Assembly: GCA_937973965.1 (NCBI GenBank)
Contig: CALJJQ010000054.1
Location: 1 to 34,473, forward strand
Direction: 5' to 3'
Length of the DNA stretch: 34,473 nucleotides
From: an uncultured Calothrix sp.
GTDB lineage: Bacteria; Cyanobacteriota; Cyanobacteriia; Cyanobacteriales; Nostocaceae
Position numbers and translations under genes: made by a program. The notes under the pieces were generated by a model. It had not been told where the DNA came from, ran no database searches, and worked only from the letters and a program-made list of their open reading frames with translations. Below, piece by piece: positions 24,710-32,077 of this stretch; within the stretch, counting starts at the first letter, position 1; each line of letters begins with the position of its first letter.

Positions 24710-25807
24710 ATGAATATCATTAGAGACTTTTTAGGTATTGGCAAAATTATTGACACAATCTATGAACGAATCAAATTTCTGCTGATTCCCAAAAAAGCCT
24801 TTTCTTGGCAAGTTTTGATTTATTTAAGTTTATTTTCTTGGTTGATGTCCTTATTTGCAGGAGGATTTTTTCGAGAAGTAATTGCTCTACTTGGCTGGAT
24901 TTTCTTAGTTGCTGGCACTTCTTGGTATACAACAGATTCAGCCATATTAATTCCCGGTACAAATATGTCAATCGGTGCAGTGATTACTGGTTTTCTTGTC
25001 AGTACATTTTTTGCGAGTTCTCTGGGTCTTGCTCCAAATGAAATATTTGCTCCCCAGCAAATAGTTTTGTGGCCAAGTATTTCCGCTATCATCACATCCA
25101 TTCCCGAATTTTTTGAAGGTAGTGGAACCGATGTTAAAACCCAACTACCCAAAATAGAAAAACGGGAACAGGTGGTAGTACTACTAGCCTGTTGTATGGT
25201 ACTCAGTTGCTGGCTACAGTTATATTTTGTTGTCGAAGGATGGGCGAAACAATATCCTAGTCTATTAGCCGATAATTTTGCTCAAAGTACATTCGTCATC
25301 GGAACCCGTCGCGATCGCATCCCTCGTAAAGGCGCAGAAATCCTGATTAATCTTGCACCAGTAATCGAAGAGCGACTCAATGGTAAACTATGGCAAGAAG
25401 AAGTGGAAAGGTGGTTAAAAGATAACCAAATCCCACAAAAAAACGGTCAACCAACCCAACCCACCGAATTAGAAATGCTATCGGAACGGGTAGCCAAGCA
25501 AACTCTAAAAGGTACACAAGAAGAAAAACTGTGGAAGGTAGAACCACGAGTGAGAGACTTCAATATCGATAAAAGATATGAACTTGATTTATTAAATGTT
25601 TGGCAAGGACCCCAATCCCTGGGTAAAGACGAAGAAGATCGAGATAAAAGATTTTTCTTCAAGATTACCTGTCAAATAGATCCCGTATCTCAAATTAGTG
25701 GAGAAGGTACGGTCAACCCCCGTCCCGAAGAAAAACTCACAGTAGCTGAAGTCAAATGCGGTCGCAGACCCGGTTTCTTTGTCAGTTCCCTCCCCCCTCG
25801 TTCTTGA
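24710..25807 (+). CDS. fraD: Septal junction protein FraD
   Basis: 365 residues. Five predicted membrane spans lie in the N-terminal half (about 34-52, 54-72, 86-104, 117-133, 153-175). A charged soluble C-terminal half (about 180-365) follows, with no catalytic motif and probable helices at about 200-270. This layout matches FraD, a septum-localised component of cell-cell septal junctions that connect heterocysts and vegetative cells. AGGA at 24697-24700 lies 9 nt before the ATG, which supports this start. The soluble part is expected in the periplasm. Assignment relies on topology, length and position between fraC and fraE. Confidence 0.85.
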   Translation: MNIIRDFLGIGKIIDTIYERIKFLLIPKKAFSWQVLIYLSLFSWLMSLFAGGFFREVIALLGWIFLVAGTSWYTTDSAILIPGTNMSIGAVITGFLVSTFFASSLGLAPNEIFAPQQIVLWPSISAIITSIPEFFEGSGTDVKTQLPKIEKREQVVVLLACCMVLSCWLQLYFVVEGWAKQYPSLLADNFAQSTFVIGTRRDRIPRKGAEILINLAPVIEERLNGKLWQEEVERWLKDNQIPQKNGQPTQPTELEMLSERVAKQTLKGTQEEKLWKVEPRVRDFNIDKRYELDLLNVWQGPQSLGKDEEDRDKRFFFKITCQIDPVSQISGEGTVNPRPEEKLTVAEVKCGRRPGFFVSSLPPRS

Positions 25808-25836
25808 TTTTTTGTCTTGCATTTTGGGAATACTAG

Positions 25837-25861
25837 AGAGACGTAGCAATGCTACGTCTCT
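25837..25861. repeat. Perfect 25-bp palindrome in the fraD-fraE spacer
   Basis: AGAGACGTAGCA (25837-25848) pairs with TGCTACGTCTCT (25850-25861) around one base. The core is the same as at 5681-5701. If transcribed it forms a strong hairpin 29 bp after the fraD stop and could limit read-through into fraE. Confidence 0.85.
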
Positions 25862-25906
25862 ACAATAATTACGATAATTTTGGTTTTAATACGAAATGTC
25901 AATAAA

Positions 25907-25997
25907 TATAATTCATGTATAATTCATGCCCAAACTCAGGAACGCCAAATGTCCCATGATATTCCCAATCTAAAATCTAAAATCTAAAATCCAAAAT
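25907..25997. repeat. Short tandem repeats before fraE
   Basis: TATAATTCATG is repeated back to back at 25907-25917 and 25918-25928. From 25967 the heptamer AATCTAA/AATCCAA is tandemly repeated about four times, ending six bases before the fraE start. The second array is a typical STRR heptamer. Copy number may vary between strains and could change spacing at the fraE translation start. Confidence 0.75.
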
Positions 25998-26003
25998 TGA
26001 CCG

Positions 26004-26783
26004 ATGATCGATCTTAACCGAACCCTTGTACTATCAAAAAATGTGGTATTGGAAACAATCCGCGATCGCATTTTGTTTGTAATTGTTTTTTATGGAATTA
26101 TTCTGGCGATCGCATCTCGGATTTTACCGGAATTTGCTGCTTCCACTGAAGATAAAATGTTTTTAGATGTGGGTTTAGCAGCAATTAATTTACTGGGTTT
26201 AATTGTTGCTGTATTTGTTGGGGTGGGTATGGTCAACAAGGAAATAGATAAACGTACCATCCTCATGTTGATTGCTAAACCCGTAGGTCGCAGTGAATTT
26301 ATCCTCGCTAAATACCTAGGACTATCAGCCGTACTCGCCATACTGGTAGCAGGGATGACCGGAATTTATCTGGGTTTTCTATACTTACAAGGTATTCCCT
26401 ATTCCCTACCCAGCATTTTACTCGCAGCCCTATTTATCCAACTACAAATATCCTTAATTGCCGGAATTGCGATCGCTTTTGGAGTTTTTACCAGTTCCCT
26501 ATTGGCGACAGCTTTAACCTTTGGGGTGTATTTAATCGGCAACATCACCCAAGATATTCTCAAACTCGGTAGCATCACCAAAAACCCAGGAATCGAACGC
26601 CTCACCCAGATTTTGTACCTAATTTTACCAGACCTCTCCCGTCTCGACCTCAAAAACGATGCCGTTTATGGCATGAGCGCAGTCATTAGACCCTCCCTAC
26701 TAGCCGACGCTGGCTACAGCATTTTATACGCAGGCATATTATTAGCCCTGGCGATCGCGATTTTTGCCAACCGTGAATTTTAA
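26004..26783 (+). CDS. fraE: FraE, ABC-2-type transporter permease
   Basis: A 259-residue permease with about six hydrophobic spans and the ABC-2 pattern (N-terminal TIRDRILFVIVFYG, then IDKRTILMLIAKPVGRSEFILAKYLG, which is the conserved coupling region). No ATPase is encoded next to it, so the nucleotide-binding partner must be elsewhere. In Anabaena FraE follows FraC and FraD and is needed for filament integrity and diazotrophic growth. The gap from fraD is 196 bp and filled with repeats, so a separate transcript is possible. The ATG directly follows the heptamer array, and no clear ribosome-binding site is visible. Confidence 0.87.
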   Translation: MIDLNRTLVLSKNVVLETIRDRILFVIVFYGIILAIASRILPEFAASTEDKMFLDVGLAAINLLGLIVAVFVGVGMVNKEIDKRTILMLIAKPVGRSEFILAKYLGLSAVLAILVAGMTGIYLGFLYLQGIPYSLPSILLAALFIQLQISLIAGIAIAFGVFTSSLLATALTFGVYLIGNITQDILKLGSITKNPGIERLTQILYLILPDLSRLDLKNDAVYGMSAVIRPSLLADAGYSILYAGILLALAIAIFANREF

Positions 26784-26815
26784 ACACCAGATGTAAAAAT
26801 GGAAATGGGCAACAC

Positions 26816-26864
26816 GTAGAGACGCGATATATCGCGTCTCTACATATATCGCGTCTCTACATAT
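26816..26864. repeat. Perfect 28-bp palindrome with duplicated 3' arm
   Basis: GTAGAGACGCGATA (26816-26829) is followed by its exact complement (26830-26843). The 17-mer ATCGCGTCTCTACATAT is then present twice in tandem (26831-26847 and 26848-26864). The element lies 33 bp after the fraE stop, between convergent genes, and may serve as a bidirectional terminator. Confidence 0.9.
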
Positions 26865-26890
26865 CACCAGATAATCACCCAATCCAAAAT

Positions 26891-28474
26891 CTATCGCCCT
26901 TTCCCCAACAATACAACCCGAATCGTTTTAAATACAATCGCTAAATCTAACCAAAATGAATAATTTTTAATGTAATACAAATCATAGGAAAGCTTTTCAT
27001 AGGCATCTTCAATGGAAGCACCATAAGGATACATCACCTGCGCCCATCCTGTAATTCCGGGTTTCACTAAATAACGTAAATCGTAGTAGCTTATCTCTTC
27101 TCTCAATTGTTGATCAAACTCTGGACGTTCTGGACGCGGACCAATCAAACTCATTTCTCCCCGTACCACATTCCAAATTTGGGGTAACTCATCAATACGC
27201 GTTAAACGGATGATTTTACCTACCCTGGTAATCCGATTATCCTTTGTACTAGCCCATTTTGCACCGCTTTTTTCTGCGTCCTTGTACATGGAACGGAATT
27301 TATAAACCCGGAATGGTTTACCATTAATTCCTGTACGTAACTGACTATAAAACACTTCACCTGGACTATCTAACTTAATTGCGATCGCCACAATTAACAT
27401 TAGTGGTGATAATCCAACCAGTAAAAGTATTGTCATAACACCATCGACAATCCGCTTCAGTTTCAAATTAAAGCTACCAGGAAAGAGATTAAAACCACTA
27501 CTGAAGGCAAACCAAGTATCTTCTAACAAAGAAGATGGTAACTTGTACCAAAAATTTTCGTAAGCTTCCGGTAAACGATAAATTGGAATACCTCGCAAAC
27601 GTAACGGCATCAATTGGCGCACCTGTTCATCGGATAATTCATTTTCAGTTGCTACCACGACCCCTGACCATTTTAATTCCGTTAAGTTAGGTAAATCTGC
27701 CATCGTTCCCCTGAGATTAATATTGGTATGTTCTTGCAATACCCTCTCACTCAGTTCCTGTTCCTGCTTTTGTGCAACCCCAACCCCACCAGCGTCAATA
27801 CTTTCCGATTCACCTTTGATTATCTCTTCAGTTTTTCTGCTTCCAGAGAATAAAACTCTTCCATCCCAGGAATTTTCACCATCGATTTTCATCAAATTAT
27901 AGGGTTTCACCAATTCAGAAGCTGATTCCCGTAACACCATCAATTTAGCTAGAGGGTGTTTTTCCAAGAATTTGCGGCAAAAAGTCATCGACTGATCATT
28001 TCCACCTAGGATTAACCACCGACTTTGTTCCGCATGGGAACGAACCCAATTTGCACCCCACAACCTGGAAGTCATAGCCCACAGGGTAAATATTCCCAAG
28101 GAAGGAATCAGAGTTTTGCGCCACAACAATTCATTTTGTTGCCAAGCACCAGCTAAATAAATTAGTCCTGCAAATATAACGGTGACGACTATATTGGCGA
28201 CAATTACCCGTGCAGGCGATCGCAAACCGACAATTTGACTATCCGGATGGTATGTATTCGCCAAATACAACCCCGCCAACACTATTACAAATAATCCACT
28301 AATAGACGGGTCAAAAACACCATCCCAGGTTTTAAAAGCCAACCACTGAATTACTCCAAAGCAAACTAACAGACCCAAAATATCAGTTAGCAGCAGCAAT
28401 ACTGGCAAAGTCCGGGAAACTCGATGTAACTGAACCTGGGCTGTTCCTTGACCGACAGAAAATCTGATATCCAT
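26891..28474 (-). CDS. Polyprenyl-phosphate sugar-1-phosphate transferase (WbaP/WcaJ family)
   Basis: A 527-residue initiating enzyme of polysaccharide synthesis, moving a sugar-1-phosphate from UDP-sugar to undecaprenyl phosphate. Four N-terminal spans lead to a soluble Rossmann-like region, then a membrane segment (VDGVMTILLLVGLSPLMLIV). The catalytic bacterial sugar transferase domain follows, with FYSQLRTGINGKPFRVYKFR, the R-DELPQIWNV motif, GEMSLIGPRPERPEF and KPGITGWAQV. The ATG at 28474 is chosen because AGGA lies 8-9 nt upstream; an upstream TTG at 28504 would add only ten residues. It sits apart from the glycosyltransferase arm but supplies the expected first step. Glucose or galactose phosphate is likely, but the choice is not visible. 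Confidence 0.9.
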   Translation of the reverse strand: MDIRFSVGQGTAQVQLHRVSRTLPVLLLLTDILGLLVCFGVIQWLAFKTWDGVFDPSISGLFVIVLAGLYLANTYHPDSQIVGLRSPARVIVANIVVTVIFAGLIYLAGAWQQNELLWRKTLIPSLGIFTLWAMTSRLWGANWVRSHAEQSRWLILGGNDQSMTFCRKFLEKHPLAKLMVLRESASELVKPYNLMKIDGENSWDGRVLFSGSRKTEEIIKGESESIDAGGVGVAQKQEQELSERVLQEHTNINLRGTMADLPNLTELKWSGVVVATENELSDEQVRQLMPLRLRGIPIYRLPEAYENFWYKLPSSLLEDTWFAFSSGFNLFPGSFNLKLKRIVDGVMTILLLVGLSPLMLIVAIAIKLDSPGEVFYSQLRTGINGKPFRVYKFRSMYKDAEKSGAKWASTKDNRITRVGKIIRLTRIDELPQIWNVVRGEMSLIGPRPERPEFDQQLREEISYYDLRYLVKPGITGWAQVMYPYGASIEDAYEKLSYDLYYIKNYSFWLDLAIVFKTIRVVLLGKGR

Positions 28475-29599
28475 TGAATACTTCCTAAAACCTTGGTTAA
28501 TCAATACTCAAATAGCCCAATTAGTGAATAGAGAATAGTTCCCCTCTCTTTTCTCACTCTCCCTGGGAAGTTAATTCGCGAGATTTTCCATATCCCTTAA
28601 ATTCAGTAGAGACAACCCGACTCAATAAGAAGCCGAGGTTTCTACTGCTATTGAAAATAGAACCGTCAGAATAAACATTCCACAAGATATATGCAAATCA
28701 TCTAAATGTCATTCCTGAAGGTGCAAATTCAGTCCTTTAGAAAAGGACTTTCCGATTAGATTCCCGCTCAAAAATGTTTACAACGATTCCCAGATTTAAG
28801 GACTAACTCTAATCAACCCCCTCAGTCCCTTAGCACCTCACACCCTTGCTCTGCCAAGCGAAACTTTTCTAGGATACATGCTACTGAGATACAAAAATCT
28901 CCTGTTCACTAAGGGTTTATTCTAGAGTAATGTAACAAAAACAGCATATTCTCCGAAAAAACTTCATGAAATATTTATTCTACTGCCAATCAAAAAGTGA
29001 GTATTTTTACAGAACTTGTCAGATATTTCATCTAAACAGTAAGTCATTCATGATACTAAGTGACATTCTATACGCATTGATGGATAGCTGATCATAACAC
29101 CAAATCAATAAAAATAATGGATTTTCGTAAACATTTTAGATACCTGTATCCTGATATTTACTGATATTTTCCAAAGGAAAAACCGTTACGCTCATCTTGT
29201 ATGTAGTACATTCCCCATTTCGTCTGCGATCGCAAACAATTGGACTCATAATTTTTAACACACACAACTGTGAGTAATATATATTACCATTAATTTTAGG
29301 TAAAAACAGGAGATTCTTTACCGAGTAATTATAAAAACTTATCAAGCCGCAATTATCAATTCAATTATGAAGATATTGCAAAGTGATAATCCTTCTACGT
29401 GTATACTTTAAATTTTAAGCTAAGGTATGTACCTAGTACTCTGTACTCTACCGCGTATGCTATGTATATGTGCTTAGTGCAACTTTTTTCATAGGGGCAG
29501 TGGTAGTCTGGCCTTCGTTGCGTGTCCGTAAGGACATACGTCCTGTTGAGAGCAAAAAAGGAGCGAGACGCTCCCGCTACAAACTTCTGCCGGTAAGAT
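28475..29599. other. 1.1 kb AT-rich spacer between divergent genes
   Basis: No gene is supported. A perfect 8-bp hairpin AGTCCTTT-AGA-AAAGGACT lies at 28731-28749, in the possible 5' leader of the sugar transferase gene. A half-copy of the palindrome family (GTAGAGACAACCCGACT) lies near 28607. Promoters of both flanking genes should be here, but none is clear enough to place. Confidence 0.5.
29523..29574. repeat. Pair of short hairpins upstream of the barrel-protein gene
   Basis: TGTCC-GTAA-GGACA (29523-29536) and GGAGCG-AGA-CGCTCC (29560-29574) lie 25 bp before the next ATG. AGCAAAAAAGGAGCGAGACG-type units are recurrent intergenic motifs in these genomes. A transcript leader hairpin is possible. 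Confidence 0.55.
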
Positions 29600-31153
29600 A
29601 TGAAACGCAAGTTAAAAAGCAACGTTCGTCCGCTCCAGTCGAATTATGGAAATAGAATTTATTTGACACACTCATACCGGATAATAGGAGGTTTTCACTC
29701 ATCTAAAATCTTCCCCGATCTCACTTATTCAGTAATTCTGAACTGGTCTAGTATTCAATCTCGCGTGAGTACTGCAGGAGCAAGTTGCTTGATATTGCTT
29801 TCCGTCTTCAATTATCCATCCATTGCTGGAGAAAACCAAATACATCCAACCCTCAATAAATCTCAAAAGCATCACAAGCAAGTGACTGAAGCATTGACAT
29901 CTACTCCTCTAGCCGAACTATCAGGGTCATCTGTCACCATACCCCAATTTTTCCCCAGCGATAGGAAAATAGCGCAACCACAAAATCATGGCAATGTGGA
30001 GTTTTCCACCCCTATTCACGCCATTCCCAAGTCTCCCCCAGGGGCTGAAGCCTTGGGTGTAGTTAGTTTAGAATCTTCACTAGACAATTCTCTTACAGTC
30101 CCTGTTTATTCTTCATCAGCGAATAATACTGAAAATATCCCAGAGGAAGGAAATATAAATTTAACCCCATCCAATTGGACAACTGTAGTATTTAGTGGCG
30201 ATGATGAGATTGCTTCCTTGCGTCGCAATGACGAAAACTCCAGTTTTGATTATAGACGAGGTGTAATCAATGAATCAAAGTTAAATCGATTAAATCGATT
30301 CAACCCCCCATCAACCCAACCATCTACTCCCTCAAATTCAGTTGCAACTAGCAATGAAACTAGTACAAATAATCAAGATATCGATGAAATTTTAAATCAG
30401 CTGGAGGAATTACCTAAGCAAGAATTCACCATCCCCATCGAAAGGGGTTATTTACTATCCCCCGCTTTAACCATTGCCAACCCCAATGGTTACGGAGCGG
30501 ATGGTAGAACCCTATTTGCCTCCGCTAGCTACCAGCGACGCACCCGCTTTACAAAAACCAATGACGGGGAATTGGGTTTAGGAATTGGTGTTGGGAATGC
30601 AGTCAAATCCGTGGGTGTTGAGTTAGCCTATACCTTAAATACCTTTGGTACTAGTCAAGATTTTGGCAGTGGTGCATTTAGCATTAAAGTCCACCGTCGG
30701 ATTTCCGAGGATTTTGCTGTAGCTGCGGGATGGAACCAATTTGCCAGTATTTTAATTAATCCCAAAGTACCTTTTGATTACCCCAAAAACTCCTACTACG
30801 TCGTAGCTACCAAGGTATTCAAAACCCGACCCTACATCAGCCAACCCTTTAGTCGGGTGGCTGTCACTCTTGGAGTTGGGAGCGGTCAGTTCCTACCCTT
30901 TGACAAAATCCAAGCAGCAGTTGCCAGAGACGAAGCACCAACCGGACTTGGTATATTTGGCTCCCTCAGTTTCCGTGTACTCCGTCCAGTCAGTGCCATT
31001 GTCGAGTGGACAGGGCAAGACCTCGGTGTGGGTTTATCCATCGTCCCCTTCAAAAACATACCCCTAGTAATGACACCAGCAATCCGTGATATTACTGGTG
31101 CGGGGGACGGTGCTAGATTTATCATGGGAGCAGGGGTAGGGATTCGATTTTGA
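29600..31153 (+). CDS. Exported protein with C-terminal outer-membrane-barrel-like domain
   Basis: 517 residues. A hydrophobic stretch (about 57-72, STAGASCLILLSVF) followed by PSIAGE resembles a signal peptide, but is preceded by 55 polar residues. A GTG at 29765 (residue 56) would give a normal signal peptide and may be the true start. A Ser/Asn/Pro-rich linker (about 80-280) follows. The last 230 residues show alternating hydrophobic and Gly-rich strands (FASASYQRRTRF, GLGIGVGNA, RISEDFAVAAGWNQF) and end in a terminal Phe (GAGVGIRF), the usual signal for outer-membrane insertion. No family is recognised. Position beside EPS genes allows an export or envelope role, but this is inference. 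Confidence 0.7.
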   Translation: MKRKLKSNVRPLQSNYGNRIYLTHSYRIIGGFHSSKIFPDLTYSVILNWSSIQSRVSTAGASCLILLSVFNYPSIAGENQIHPTLNKSQKHHKQVTEALTSTPLAELSGSSVTIPQFFPSDRKIAQPQNHGNVEFSTPIHAIPKSPPGAEALGVVSLESSLDNSLTVPVYSSSANNTENIPEEGNINLTPSNWTTVVFSGDDEIASLRRNDENSSFDYRRGVINESKLNRLNRFNPPSTQPSTPSNSVATSNETSTNNQDIDEILNQLEELPKQEFTIPIERGYLLSPALTIANPNGYGADGRTLFASASYQRRTRFTKTNDGELGLGIGVGNAVKSVGVELAYTLNTFGTSQDFGSGAFSIKVHRRISEDFAVAAGWNQFASILINPKVPFDYPKNSYYVVATKVFKTRPYISQPFSRVAVTLGVGSGQFLPFDKIQAAVARDEAPTGLGIFGSLSFRVLRPVSAIVEWTGQDLGVGLSIVPFKNIPLVMTPAIRDITGAGDGARFIMGAGVGIRF

Positions 31154-31190
31154 CCTCTAGATTTTTCGATCAGGGTGATGGGGGGTGAAG

Positions 31191-31214
31191 GTAGAGACGA
31201 CCCGTCGGGTCTAC
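31191..31214. repeat. Palindromic repeat between two secreted-protein genes
   Basis: GACCC (31199-31203) and GGGTC (31207-31211) form the core hairpin. GTAGA and TCTAC are the outer arms, the right arm being shortened. A further member of the dispersed palindrome family, 37 bp after the preceding stop codon. Confidence 0.65.
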
Positions 31215-31280
31215 TAGGTAATGAAATTTCTCCTTCCCCTTCTGTATTCTGTATTCTTTACATTCTCAATTCAAAAGCAA

Positions 31281-31712
31281 ATGGCTGTAAACAAATTTTC
31301 AATCTCCGCTACTATCTTGGGAATGGTCCTAGTGTCATTACCCCTGATGAATACACCTGCCCTAGCAGGTCGATATAATGCATCTAACAACACCGGGACA
31401 AATACCTCTAATAACACCGGGACAAATACCTCCAACAACACCGGAACAAATACCTCCAATAACACTGGAGGTAACACTTCCAACAACACTGGAGGTAATA
31501 ACACTAACCAACAGGGCAAAACTGGGTACAATGCCCAGATAGTAGCCAGAGGTAATGAAATTGCTGCACGATTACGAGCCGCGATCGCGTCTGGTGATCA
31601 ACACCTAATCAACGCAATTACAATCGAAGCTCAGCAATTCCTTGCTTCCCTGCAACAACGCCAACCCAAACACCTACAACAGCCAATGGTGCGATCGCAG
31701 CAAGGCTGGTAA
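31281..31712 (+). CDS. Small secreted Asn/Thr-repeat protein
   Basis: 143 residues from the ATG at 31281. I prefer this over an upstream in-frame ATG (31221) because it begins a clean signal peptide, MAVNKFSISATILGMVLVSL, followed by NTPALAG with an A-x-A cleavage site. The mature part opens with about five TNTSNNTG-type octapeptides. Then comes a short region rich in Ala/Gln (ARGNEIAARLRAAIASGDQH, NAITIEAQQFLASLQQRQ) likely to form two amphipathic helices. The repeat is hydrophilic and could be a flexible spacer at the cell surface. I recognise no family. It lies 365 bp upstream of the second Wzc gene. Confidence 0.7.
   Translation: MAVNKFSISATILGMVLVSLPLMNTPALAGRYNASNNTGTNTSNNTGTNTSNNTGTNTSNNTGGNTSNNTGGNNTNQQGKTGYNAQIVARGNEIAARLRAAIASGDQHLINAITIEAQQFLASLQQRQPKHLQQPMVRSQQGW
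31377..31493 (+). repeat. 24-bp coding minisatellite
   Basis: Four full 24-bp units (31398-31421, 31422-31445, 31446-31469, 31470-31493) and one partial unit before them (31377-31397) encode TNTSNNTG or GNTSNNTG. Units differ mostly at third codon positions, which suggests the peptide is kept by selection. Confidence 0.9.
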
Positions 31713-31863
31713 AGTAATAATTGGGTAAGTAAACTACGGTAGATATGCCTAGAAGTAGGGTTTTTTAATAGTTGTCTAGTATTGAAGATATCTATACCTA
31801 AAAACCTGACTTCTGACCCCACGCGAAATTTAGGTTTCAATATTTTTTCATTTGTGGTCTATA

Positions 31864-31933
31864 TTAAATAAGTTTAAATAAATTTAACTTACTGAATAGA
31901 CTTAATACAGACTTAATATGAAGACTTTAAGAT
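31864..31933 (+). promoter_or_regulatory. Phased TTAA direct repeats upstream of wzc
   Basis: TTAA cores start at 31864, 31874, 31884, 31902, 31913 and 31927, mostly 10-11 bp apart. The clearest pair is CTTAATAC/CTTAATAT at 31901 and 31912, and TTTAACTT at 31883 fits the cyanobacterial Pho-box half-site pattern (PyTTAAPyPy-T/A). The region lies about 150 bp upstream of the wzc start. AT-rich DNA gives such cores by chance, so this is only a candidate. The rest of the 31713-32077 spacer shows no gene. Confidence 0.3.
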
Positions 31934-32077
31934 TGAAGAGATATATATAGAAGCGGAGCAGATCAATCCCAGAGTATCCTCCCTGCAAGCGGATACTGCT
32001 GGCGAATTTTTCAAGGACTTTGCCCCCATCCTCTCCCATACTTAAATCTAATTCCAAATACACAAACAAGATCAACT

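Noticed and set aside
28966-29091. A 41-codon frame starting MKYLFYCQSKSEYF
   Set aside because: No ribosome-binding site, AT-rich spacer composition and no family resemblance; it is of a length expected by chance.
31271-31531. Antisense frame of repeated PVLLEVF units opposite the Asn/Thr-repeat gene
   Set aside because: It mirrors the minisatellite on the other strand; the plus strand has the signal peptide and silent-site pattern of a real gene.
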